In this document: piece by piece, positions 6,723 through 12,616 of the stretch
Numbering within the stretch: the stretch's first letter is position 1
Layout: the number at the start of each line of letters is the position of its first letter
Assembly (NCBI GenBank): GCA_948470005.1
Contig: CAOKNI010000030.1
Coordinates: 1-12,616, forward strand
DNA: 12,616 nt
Direction: 5' to 3'
Source of the DNA: an uncultured Mycoplasmatota bacterium
Lineage (GTDB): Bacteria; Bacillota_I; Bacilli_A; RF39; UBA660
Notes under the pieces: model-generated
Told to the model about the DNA's origin: nothing
The model's database searches: none
The model's input: only the letters and a program-made list of their open reading frames with translations
Translations under genes and position numbers: made by a program

Positions 6723-7376
6723 ATGAAAACAAAAATAATAGAATTTTTAAAAGGAATTGGCACTATTGCCTTATATTTTTTATTAACCATAATTGGTACT
6801 TTATTGCTTAGTGATTTCTATAAAAGTCCCAATAAAGTTATAGCAACCCTTGCCCAACTTGGAACCTACACTATCATGCTACTTGGCTTAGCTTTTGTTT
6901 ATCGTAAACGTTTAATTGCAGACTTTAAAAAATTTAAAAAAGAAAATATTAATATTGCTCTTAGAAACTGGATAATGGGTCTAGGCATCATGATGATTAG
7001 CAATCTTATTATTACATTTTTTGTAAGAGACATTGCCGCTAATGAATCCGCTAACCGCGAATTATTATTTGCTTACCCCATCAGTAATATTATTTCTATG
7101 GTCTTAATTGGACCTATGATTGAAGAAATTACTTTTAGAGCCTCTTTTCAAAAAGCCTTTAATAAATGGTACACTTTTGCTCTTACTACTGGCATAATAT
7201 TTGGTTTAGCTCACATTGCAAAATTTGAATTACTAGAATTCTTATTTATTATTCCCTATGGTGCTTTAGGTTTCTTTTTTGCAAAAGCTTTATATGAAAC
7301 CGATAATATTTATACTTCATTTATTGCCCATATGACTCACAATCTCTTATGTGTTTTATTAATATTATTATTTTAG
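6723..7376 (+). CDS. CPBP family intramembrane metalloprotease
   Basis: This 217-residue polytopic membrane protein belongs to the CPBP (Abi/CAAX-type, Rce1-like) family. The metal-binding motifs are all present: EExxxR at E134, E135 and R139; FxxxH at F160-H164; and HxxxN at H203-N207. About six to eight helices are visible. Family members cleave prenylated or other membrane substrates, and many bacterial ones are linked to bacteriocin immunity or maturation, but no bacteriocin gene is seen here. The ATG is preceded by AGAGTGA. The TAG stop lies inside the ribosome binding site (TAGGTGA) of the next gene, so the two are translated together. Substrate unknown. Confidence 0.9.
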   Translation: MKTKIIEFLKGIGTIALYFLLTIIGTLLLSDFYKSPNKVIATLAQLGTYTIMLLGLAFVYRKRLIADFKKFKKENINIALRNWIMGLGIMMISNLIITFFVRDIAANESANRELLFAYPISNIISMVLIGPMIEEITFRASFQKAFNKWYTFALTTGIIFGLAHIAKFELLEFLFIIPYGALGFFFAKALYETDNIYTSFIAHMTHNLLCVLLILLF

Positions 7377-7383
7377 GTGACTT

Positions 7384-8202
7384 ATGAATAAAGTATATAA
7401 ACCGCGAAAAGGCATTAAAATAATATTTTTTTTAGTTGTTATCTGTGTTGTTATATTCTTATATGGAAGATACTTAAATACATCAGGCTTAATAGTTTAC
7501 GAACAAGCTATATATAATGAAGTATTACCTAAAAACTATAATGGTCTTAAAATAGCCCACTTCTCCGACTTACATTATGGAAGAACTACAACCCAAGAAA
7601 ATTTAAAAAAAGTAGTAACCGAAATAAATAATCTCAATGCAGATATTGTCATATTTACTGGTGATTTATTTGATAACCAAGAAAATGATAAGAAAACAAT
7701 TAAATTAGTAACAGAGTCTTTAACTAAAATTAAAGCCAAACTTTTTAAATTTGCGATTATGGGTGATTATGACGAATTATATCTGAATACTTACGAAGAT
7801 ATTTTAAAAAACAGTAACTTCATTTTGCTTGATAATGAAATAAAAAAAGTTTATTACAATAGCACTACTCCTATTAATATTATTGGGCTTACCAATAACA
7901 ATAATTATGAAAAACTATATAATGATAAGGAATTTAATATCACACTTATTCATAAGCCTGATTTAGGAGCGACTATAAATAAATCAAACTTAACATTTGC
8001 AGGCCACTCCTTAGGCGGACAAATAAAAATTCCTTTCTTAGATGGCATTAGAAAAATAGAAGGAGCTAGCACCTATATTAATTCATATTACAAAATAAAC
8101 AACAATGATTTATATATTTCAAATGGTATAGGCACTCAAGACATCAGTATCAGACTATTTAATAAACCATCAATAACTCTTTATCGGCTTTATAATTCAT
8201 GA
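7384..8202 (+). CDS. YkuE-like membrane-anchored metallophosphoesterase with degenerate active site
   Basis: A signal anchor (about 11-30) is followed by a calcineurin-like phosphoesterase domain. The first two motifs are intact: SDLHYG (D62, H64) and GDLFD (G93, D94). The third, normally GNHD/E, reads GDYDE (127-131), so the metal-binding Asn is Asp and the catalytic His is Tyr. H190 (IHKPD) is kept. The last motif, normally GHxHGGQ, reads GHSLGGQ (207-213), so H208 is kept and the second His is Leu. By family knowledge this removes one site-1 metal ligand and the proton donor, so the protein may be inactive or altered. Length (272 aa) and order of motifs are normal for YkuE-type proteins. 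It is translationally coupled to the CPBP protease gene. Confidence 0.88.
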   Translation: MNKVYKPRKGIKIIFFLVVICVVIFLYGRYLNTSGLIVYEQAIYNEVLPKNYNGLKIAHFSDLHYGRTTTQENLKKVVTEINNLNADIVIFTGDLFDNQENDKKTIKLVTESLTKIKAKLFKFAIMGDYDELYLNTYEDILKNSNFILLDNEIKKVYYNSTTPINIIGLTNNNNYEKLYNDKEFNITLIHKPDLGATINKSNLTFAGHSLGGQIKIPFLDGIRKIEGASTYINSYYKINNNDLYISNGIGTQDISIRLFNKPSITLYRLYNS

Positions 8203-8381
8203 ATAAAATATCACCCCTAAAATGTTAGGTATAAATGTCTAATAAAAAAAATCAACAGGTACTATTATTATCATACAATTTGGTAATAATGGTTCGGTTA
8301 ATTCCACCCATTGCAAATAGGTATTATAATCATAATGTTTACTAATTTAGGTTTATCATAATTTACGTAGATCTACAAATC

Positions 8382-8542
8382 TTAATTAACGACAAATGAG
8401 TCGTCAATATTCCTGAACCTGTAATTAGAATATCTGCATGTAAATTTATAACAGGACGCACAACACGTACATTGCTCACAAGGCAATAAGTGAGAGAACC
8501 ATTTGAACAGTTATAACTAAAATCCAATATCTTCTGATTTAT
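8382..8542 (-). pseudogene. Frameshifted C-terminal remnant of a surface/pilin-like protein
   Basis: Read on the minus strand from about 8542, one frame gives a run ending SNGSLTYCLVSNVRVVRPV then INLHADILITGSG (to about 8412). A single-base shift there continues as NIDDSFVVN and a TAA at 8384-8382. The joined tail looks like the stereotyped C-terminus (VRPVINL-x-x-D...GSGT-x-x-DPFVV) that I recall from large exported or prepilin-type proteins of gut Firmicutes. In the unshifted frame the run ends in unrelated sequence and a stop. There is no start codon, and a TAG lies at 8545-8543. I take it as the 3' end of a decayed gene. The family assignment is from memory of the pattern and should be checked. 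Confidence 0.5.
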
Positions 8543-8564
8543 CTAATTTAGCCATAGATTTATT

Positions 8565-8602
8565 AAAAAAAGACCAATAAGTATTTTTTATACTCATTGG
8601 TC
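8565..8602 (-). terminator. Distal hairpin terminator (minus strand)
   Basis: On the minus strand GACCAATGAGTAT, loop AAAAA, ATACTTATTGGTC forms a 13-position stem with one mismatch (31 nt, 8602-8572), followed by TTTTTTT (8571-8565). It is a strong Rho-independent terminator, 10 bp beyond the one that abuts the LCP gene. Confidence 0.75.
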
Positions 8603-8611
8603 AACAGTCTG

Positions 8612-8648
8612 AAAACACTATAAAAAAAGTTTTTTTATAGTGTTTTTT
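8612..8648. terminator. Bidirectional terminator, 35-nt perfect palindrome
   Basis: AAAACACTATAAAAAAA and its exact complement flank a single central G (8612-8646). On the minus strand it follows the LCP stop codon directly and ends in TTTT. On the plus strand it is followed by TTTTTT (8643-8648) and could stop transcripts coming from the metallophosphoesterase operon. Confidence 0.75.
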
Positions 8649-10074
8649 AGTTTGATATTACTTCTTTTATTTTTTGTTGAGCATTTATAACCGTGTCTGT
8701 ATCCGGTATCATAACATATAACTTACTGCCACCATACGAATAAGTATAACCTGCACCATCATGACCATTTAAACTATAATTAGTAACATCCCAACTAGGC
8801 ATTTCATTAATTTGCATTTTAATAAACTCAGTTATTGCCTCACTATCTAGATTAGTAATAAAAGAATCTCCTAAAGTTTTAAGTAAACTATTATATTTAG
8901 TGATAATCGCTGGACTTACCGCTTTATCAATTATTGCTTTAATCATATTCGCTTGATTTTCAATCCTTACTCTATCCCCACCACTAAAGCTTTTACGCTC
9001 TCTAACAAATGATAAAGCAGCATTACCGTCAACATTATTTTGACCAGCCTGGAATTTATAGCCATCACGAGATGTAAAGTTATACTTTGATACTACACTA
9101 ACTCCATCTAAAGCATCAATTACCTTTACAAATGATGTAAAGTTAACTTTTATATAATAATTAATTTTAATATCAAGTAGTTCCTCTAAAGTCCCTACAC
9201 TTGCACCAATACCATAAATACCAGCATGTGTAAGTTTATCTTTACCATTTTTACCAGCAAGATTTACATAATAATCTCGTGGAATGGAAGTAATAAGAAT
9301 TTTATTTGTTTTAGGATTAACTGTTATTACCATATTAACATCACTACGAGAAACACTACTAACAGCCCCATAAGTATCAATACCTGAAACATAAATATTA
9401 AAAGCATCTTTGGTTATATCTACACCCTTAGTTATATCCTCTGTTTCAACATCAATCGAAAATTCATAAATAACTTCATATTTACTATCTAACTTATCAT
9501 CCGCTTCTGTTAAAATAGAAAGAATCGAGTTTTCAATCAATAAGGCATCAAACTTACTTGCTAAAAAATCATTTTTTAAAGTACTTACATCATCATAAGG
9601 CAAAAAATCAACACTTACTCTTTTTAAAACTTTATCTTTGGCTTTTTTAAGTCCTTCATCTTTAAAAGCTAAACTTCCTATTTTCTTTTTATTTAGTTCA
9701 TTTATTTCTTTGTAGTTGCTAGCCTTTAAAACTAAAACACTATAATTTTCTGTTTTATAATTTGTAAATCCTAACTTCTTTAAAAAACCAATAGTATTAA
9801 GTTCATATACTATTGCTACTACCAGAACTATCATATAAATAATTGATAAAAAAGTTCCTATAATTCTTCTTTTACCAGCTCGCTTATTTAAGACTAAAGT
9901 GGAAAATATCACTACTAACATAATTAATAATACTGCTAGTACCAAAAAATATTCTCCTGGTAAAATATCAATAAATTTAAATAACAGAAGAGCTATAAGG
10001 GTTATAAAACCCATTGCTAAAACTATATATCTAAAAAACAAAATTGTTTTATTTTTACTTTTTTTCTTAACCAT
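8647..10074 (-). CDS. LytR-CpsA-Psr (LCP) family wall-polymer ligase/attenuator, CpsA/Wzg-like
   Basis: LCP proteins transfer undecaprenyl-linked glycopolymers (teichoic acid or capsule) to peptidoglycan at the outer face of the membrane. Three membrane helices (about 11-31, 42-62, 70-91) precede an accessory domain (about 108-215) and the LCP domain (about 225-395). This is the layout of streptococcal CpsA/Wzg rather than the single-helix TagU type. Catalytic and phosphate-binding residues are visible: D233 in SGID, SRSD (R243, D245), IPRD (R266, D267), FVRER (R358, R360) and GGDRVR...NQ (R368, R370, Q374). A C-terminal extension of about 80 residues follows. The ATG at 10074 has an AGGTGA site, and an extended -10 lies in the gap after the PAP2 gene. 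No capsule or teichoic acid synthesis genes are in the window. Confidence 0.93.
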   Translation of the reverse strand: MVKKKSKNKTILFFRYIVLAMGFITLIALLLFKFIDILPGEYFLVLAVLLIMLVVIFSTLVLNKRAGKRRIIGTFLSIIYMIVLVVAIVYELNTIGFLKKLGFTNYKTENYSVLVLKASNYKEINELNKKKIGSLAFKDEGLKKAKDKVLKRVSVDFLPYDDVSTLKNDFLASKFDALLIENSILSILTEADDKLDSKYEVIYEFSIDVETEDITKGVDITKDAFNIYVSGIDTYGAVSSVSRSDVNMVITVNPKTNKILITSIPRDYYVNLAGKNGKDKLTHAGIYGIGASVGTLEELLDIKINYYIKVNFTSFVKVIDALDGVSVVSKYNFTSRDGYKFQAGQNNVDGNAALSFVRERKSFSGGDRVRIENQANMIKAIIDKAVSPAIITKYNSLLKTLGDSFITNLDSEAITEFIKMQINEMPSWDVTNYSLNGHDGAGYTYSYGGSKLYVMIPDTDTVINAQQKIKEVISN

Positions 10075-10097
10075 ACATTCACCTACTGCTTATTCTA

Positions 10098-10103
10098 ATT
10101 ATA
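10098..10103 (-). promoter_or_regulatory. Extended -10 promoter element for the LCP gene
   Basis: TGG followed by TATAAT (10103-10098 on the minus strand) forms an extended -10 in the 37-bp gap between the PAP2 stop codon and the LCP ribosome binding site. The -35 region falls within the end of the PAP2 gene and is poor (ATATCA at 17 bp), so read-through from PAP2 may also contribute. Confidence 0.5.
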
Positions 10104-10111
10104 CCACAAAT

Positions 10112-10720
10112 TTAAAATCTTGATATAAAATTTACAACAAGTGGGAGCAAGTAGACATATAAACTAACATAAAATGAGCCTAAAAGAATTCCCCCTATTA
10201 CATCACTAAAATAATGAACACCGAGATATATTCTACTAAAAGTAATAATTAAAATAAAAATTAGTAAAAAGAAAATAATAATCACTTTCATTGGTAAACT
10301 TAAAACACTAACCAAGACTAAATAAATTAAAAAGCCATAAAAAGCGGTAGCACTCACACTATGACCAGAAGGATAACTATATCCATGTTCTTTTACAAGT
10401 CTCTTGATATTAGGTCTATTTCTTTTAAAAATTTTTTTCAAGCTTTCAATTAAAATTGCATCAAATATTAAAAATATAATCATTAAAAACACTAACTTTT
10501 TATCACTCATAAATACCAATAATAAAACCATTAATAAAACAAAATACTTTACACTAGCAAATACTGTTAAAACTCTTAATATTCTCGTATAAATATCTTT
10601 AAATTTAATTTTTTCATAAATAAAATTGTCTATTTCACTACAATTTCCCCTTTTCATATTATATGTCCACCAAAAAAAGAGCATAAAAAATAATATTACT
10701 ATATATATCATAAGCATCAC
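10112..10720 (-). CDS. PAP2 family membrane phosphatase (undecaprenyl-pyrophosphate phosphatase-like)
   Basis: This 202-residue protein has about five to six membrane helices and the full PAP2/PgpB acid-phosphatase signature: K95-x6-R102-P103, PSGH at 117-120 (catalytic H120), and SR-x5-H-x3-D at S162, R163, H169 and D173. Bacterial members dephosphorylate undecaprenyl pyrophosphate or phosphatidylglycerol phosphate; the place next to an LCP gene favours lipid-carrier recycling, though that is inference. The start is uncertain. The longest frame begins with GTG at 10720 followed by ATG, with a TATAAT (10733-10728) only 7 bp upstream, leaving no room for a ribosome binding site. The ATG at 10711 is preceded by GTGAT and is a reasonable alternative. 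Confidence 0.92.
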   Translation of the reverse strand: MMLMIYIVILFFMLFFWWTYNMKRGNCSEIDNFIYEKIKFKDIYTRILRVLTVFASVKYFVLLMVLLLVFMSDKKLVFLMIIFLIFDAILIESLKKIFKRNRPNIKRLVKEHGYSYPSGHSVSATAFYGFLIYLVLVSVLSLPMKVIIIFFLLIFILIITFSRIYLGVHYFSDVIGGILLGSFYVSLYVYLLPLVVNFISRF

Positions 10721-10727
10721 TAAAATA

Positions 10728-10756
10728 ATTATATATTAAAACTCTAAAAAATACCA
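10728..10756 (-). promoter_or_regulatory. Probable promoter of the PAP2 gene
   Basis: TATAAT at 10733-10728 on the minus strand, with TGGTAT (10756-10751) 17 bp upstream as a weak -35. It lies after the terminator of the ABC transporter gene, so PAP2 needs its own promoter. Confidence 0.45.
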
Positions 10757-10758
10757 TC

Positions 10759-10784
10759 AAAAAAGGATATTCTTTTTATATCCT
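10759..10784 (-). terminator. Rho-independent terminator of the ABC transporter gene
   Basis: On the minus strand AGGATAT, loop AAAAAGA, ATATCCT form a perfect 7-bp stem that begins inside the TAG stop codon and is followed by TTTTTT. Confidence 0.8.
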
Positions 10785-12468
10785 AATTTGTCTTTTTAAT
10801 ATTATGTTTAATAAATAAAATTGATAAAAGCATAAAAACAATAATAGTTAATACCAAAATACCAAGCAAGAAATACATATGACCAACAGTATATTCATAA
10901 TATCTTTCAGCCTCACTAATAAACATCTGCGTTGTAACTTCAGGGCTTATTACTCCACCTAAAACAGTACCCTTTAAAACTTCTATTAAATTAGTTGTTG
11001 TCCCAAACGCTTCAATCGCATATCTTCCAATAATAAGATGTGAAATCTTTTCACCAATTCCTTCTAAACTTACTAAAATACCCGAAAATAGCAGCTGAAA
11101 CATCATATATATTGGCGTAATTATTAAAGTTATTTCACAAGTTTTAACAAGACTTGAAATAAGCATACCAAGCATACTAGAAGAAAAAGTTACTAAGAAA
11201 AATGCTAAAGCATACTCTAAGAATGCGGAAGAAAATAATATTCCTTTACTTGGAAAATCAACCTTTAAACTAATAATAATTAACCATAAAAAGGTTTGAA
11301 TTACTGCAATTACTCCAAATACTAACAATTTTGAAATAATATAAGAAGAAAGTCGCATCTTATTAAAATATTCTAACTTAACAATATCTCTTTCTTTAAC
11401 AATTTCTTGGACTGAATTAAATAAACCAAGCCACATCCCCGCACAAGAAAAGGCAAATAATAGAATTTTTGCATCATCATAAACCGAAAGCCAATTAGAT
11501 TTTGCTACTACATCTACTGCTAAACCCATAATAACCGCTTGGAAAAAAAGTAAAAAGCAAAAAAAGTGATTATTAAATATTATTTCCGCATATCTTTTCG
11601 ACAATAAACCTATCTCTTTTAACATTGGTATTCTATTATCTTTTTCAACTCTTTTAGTTTTCCTCTTTAAAACAATATCACTAAGAGCTATTTTATTATA
11701 TTTCTTCTGATAAGATATAGCTACCTCGGGATCTTTAAGTTTTTCATAAATATCTACAAATTCTTTAACTTTAAAATATTTTAAGCTTTCCTCATAGCTT
11801 CCGACAAAACAAATTTTACCACCTTCACTCATAAAAATTATTTTATCACACAAATATAAATTAGAAACTGTATGAGCAGTGATAATAATGGTTTTTCCTC
11901 CATCTGCAATATTTCTTAAAGTTCGCATTAACTTTTTTTCAATATTAGAGTCCAGTCCGCTAGTTGGTTCATCAAGAAGTAAAATATCTGGTTTATTTAA
12001 AAGTTCCATTGCTATAGCTGCTCTTTTTTTCTCTCCGCCACTTAAATTTTTAACATACGTTTTTTCTTTACCACTTAACTTTAATTCTTTTATAATGCTT
12101 TTTACTTTATTGTTAATTGTTTTATTTTTAACATTATTAATTTTTAATTTAGCACTATACATTAAAGCTCGCTCTAAAGTCAAATGATTATGTAATATTT
12201 CTTTTTGAGGCACATATCCTATTTTTTGTCTAAAATAATCTTGATTTAAAGAATAAGGTTCATCATTTATATAAACTTCGCCACTATTAGAGCTATCATA
12301 TCCACCTAAAATATTTAAAAGTGTTGTTTTACCTGCCCCAGATGCTCCAACAATCGCTACAAAATTGTTTTCATCTACATCAAAAGAAACATTATCCAAA
12401 AGTTTCCGTTCTTTTCTTTTTATTTTAACAATTTTATTTAAATTTCTTACCTTTACTGAATACTGCAT
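10783..12468 (-). CDS. ABCG-type ABC half-transporter (ATPase fused to ABC2 membrane domain)
   Basis: An N-terminal ATPase is fused to a C-terminal membrane domain, the domain order of the ABCG/White family. Numbering from the ATG at 12468: Walker A GASGAGKTT (41-49), Q-loop near YVPQKE, signature LSGGEKKRAA, Walker B ILLLDEPTSGLD and H-loop TAH are all intact. The membrane part begins at about residue 300 and shows six helices with an ABC2-type pattern. Such half-transporters dimerise; bacterial ones export lipids, drugs or unknown compounds, and nothing here fixes the substrate. The frame stays open to a TTG at 12516, but that codon lies at the foot of a terminator-like hairpin and adds 16 residues without homology, while TATAAT (12486-12481) lies just upstream of the ATG. 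I therefore prefer 12468, although no good ribosome binding site is seen there. It is a single-gene unit with its own terminator. Confidence 0.9.
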   Translation of the reverse strand: MQYSVKVRNLNKIVKIKRKERKLLDNVSFDVDENNFVAIVGASGAGKTTLLNILGGYDSSNSGEVYINDEPYSLNQDYFRQKIGYVPQKEILHNHLTLERALMYSAKLKINNVKNKTINNKVKSIIKELKLSGKEKTYVKNLSGGEKKRAAIAMELLNKPDILLLDEPTSGLDSNIEKKLMRTLRNIADGGKTIIITAHTVSNLYLCDKIIFMSEGGKICFVGSYEESLKYFKVKEFVDIYEKLKDPEVAISYQKKYNKIALSDIVLKRKTKRVEKDNRIPMLKEIGLLSKRYAEIIFNNHFFCFLLFFQAVIMGLAVDVVAKSNWLSVYDDAKILLFAFSCAGMWLGLFNSVQEIVKERDIVKLEYFNKMRLSSYIISKLLVFGVIAVIQTFLWLIIISLKVDFPSKGILFSSAFLEYALAFFLVTFSSSMLGMLISSLVKTCEITLIITPIYMMFQLLFSGILVSLEGIGEKISHLIIGRYAIEAFGTTTNLIEVLKGTVLGGVISPEVTTQMFISEAERYYEYTVGHMYFLLGILVLTIIVFMLLSILFIKHNIKKTN

Positions 12469-12480
12469 ACATCTACTACT

Positions 12481-12486
12481 ATTATA
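12481..12486 (-). promoter_or_regulatory. Candidate -10 box for the ABC transporter gene
   Basis: TATAAT on the minus strand, 12 bp before the preferred ATG. The best -35 is TTAACT (12510-12505) at 18 bp. If used, the transcript would have a leader of only about six bases. Confidence 0.35.
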
Positions 12487-12518
12487 AATAATAACTTTAA
12501 AATCAGTTAAAAACAAGT

Positions 12519-12545
12519 AAAAAGTAGATTTTTGACATCCACTTT
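12519..12545 (-). terminator. Terminator-like hairpin upstream of the ABC transporter
   Basis: On the minus strand AAAGTGGAT, loop GTCAAAA, ATCTACTTT form a 9-bp stem (one G-U pair) followed by a five-T run (12523-12519). It probably ends a gene lying mostly beyond the right edge, though a leader attenuator for the ABC gene cannot be excluded. Confidence 0.5.
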
Positions 12546-12551
12546 ATATTA

Positions 12552-12580
12552 TTACTATTTATTGTTAATTAAAATAGTAA
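12552..12580. repeat. Inverted repeat TTACTATTT / AAATAGTAA
   Basis: Perfect 9-bp arms at 12552-12560 and 12572-12580 are separated by 11 bp. Neither side has a T-run suited to termination. It could be an operator for a dimeric regulator or chance in AT-rich sequence. Confidence 0.4.
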
Positions 12581-12614
12581 ACACTCGTTTTAATGATATT
12601 AGAGAATTTACTAA
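12555..12614 (-). CDS. Possible C-terminal end of another minus-strand gene (partial)
   Basis: One minus-strand frame is open from the right edge for 19 codons (LVNSLISLKRVFTILINNK) to a TAG at 12557-12555, ten bases before the terminator-like hairpin at 12519-12545. The close stop-to-hairpin spacing matches the other genes in the window. At 19 codons the open frame alone means little, and I recognise no family. Confidence 0.22.
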   Translation of the reverse strand, partial: LVNSLISLKRVFTILINNK

Positions 12615-12616
12615 TG

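Larger units (their letters stand above)
8203..8646. other. 444-bp region without an intact gene
   Basis: After the metallophosphoesterase stop codon there is a short hairpin (CCTAA-AATG-TTAGG, near 8217-8230) without a T-run, so it is not a convincing terminator. The stretch 8230-8380 shows only short open frames with no ribosome binding sites. From 8382 to 8542 the minus strand carries a broken coding remnant, and 8565-8648 carries two terminator hairpins, each listed separately. Base composition is less AT-extreme around 8400-8500 than in the flanks. Confidence 0.6.

Noticed and set aside
6723..8202. Bacteriocin immunity or maturation role for the CPBP/metallophosphoesterase pair
   Set aside because: No bacteriocin precursor, leader peptide or dedicated exporter is adjacent, so there is nothing beyond family association.
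8203..8380. Short plus- and minus-strand frames (about 20 codons each)
   Set aside because: No start signals and no recognisable sequence; expected by chance.
11879..12187. Plus-strand open frame of 102 codons
   Set aside because: Antisense to the Walker B and signature region of the ABC transporter; no independent support. The plus-strand frames at 3466-3663, 9899-10123 and 10404-10592 were dropped for the same reason.
12469..12516. TTG start at 12516 for the ABC transporter
   Set aside because: It adds 16 residues with no family counterpart, lacks a ribosome binding site and sits at the foot of a terminator-like hairpin.
12505..12540. An 11-codon minus-strand frame (MSKIYFLLVFN) as a leader peptide for the ABC gene
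   Set aside because: Too short to distinguish from chance in AT-rich sequence, and no ribosome binding site precedes it.
12532..12558. Plus-strand TTGACA as a promoter
   Set aside because: The only usable -10 (TACTAT) is at 15 bp, and no gene start with a ribosome binding site is seen before the right edge.
1..12616. CRISPR arrays, tRNA or rRNA genes, insertion sequences and riboswitches
   Set aside because: No regularly spaced direct repeats, cloverleaf sequences, transposase genes or known riboswitch cores were found by reading both strands.

Overview
The window is one end of an assembled contig from an AT-rich, Gram-positive-type bacterium. The very low GC content, TATAAT boxes, GGAGG-type ribosome binding sites, U-tailed hairpin terminators and the family content (Obg, YfhO, CPBP protease, LytR-CpsA-Psr, PAP2, ABCG-type ABC transporter) suggest an uncultured wall-bearing member of the Bacilli/Erysipelotrichia/RF39-like Firmicutes. 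That placement is an inference from gene content and composition. Bases 1-61 are not genomic: they are Illumina i7 adapter sequence, including a 17-nt index-like stretch, fused to a truncated obg gene. The contig is therefore probably metagenomic and ends artificially.

Minus strand, 62-6578, read from the YfhO end. A large YfhO-type polytopic membrane protein (4101-6578) is followed by a promoter (TTGATA-17-TATAAT, 4053-4081) and a tight five-gene cassette: two small cysteine-rich Flp-like pilin candidates (3764-4018, 3508-3741), two longer TadE/TadF-like pseudopilin candidates (2969-3493, 2493-2969) and a TadZ/CpaE-like protein with a ruined Walker A motif (1485-2483). A hairpin terminator closes the cassette. 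A second promoter then drives a membrane-anchored protein of unknown function (647-1402) and obg (62-630, cut off by the adapter). All four small proteins begin with the same M-[KR]-x-[AS]-[TI]-G-[EG] peptide followed by a hydrophobic stretch. I read the cassette as the subunit and localisation part of a divergent Tad-like pilus. No motor ATPase, TadB/TadC platform or prepilin peptidase is in the window. This is the best candidate for an undescribed system here.

Plus strand, 6723-8202: a two-gene operon diverges from yfhO. It encodes a CPBP intramembrane protease with intact motifs and a membrane-anchored YkuE-like metallophosphoesterase that has lost several metal-binding and catalytic residues.

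8203-8646 has no intact gene. It holds a frameshifted minus-strand remnant of a surface-protein C-terminus (VRPVINL...GSG...DDSFVVN) and two strong hairpin terminators.

Minus strand, 8647-12468: an LCP-family protein with three membrane segments and a CpsA/Wzg-like accessory domain, a PAP2 phosphatase, and an ABCG-type ABC half-transporter, each apparently with its own promoter. LCP, PAP2 and YfhO are families tied to undecaprenyl-linked envelope polymers, so the organism probably has a wall decorated with glycopolymers. The right edge (12469-12616) holds a terminator-like hairpin, an inverted repeat and possibly the last codons of another minus-strand gene.
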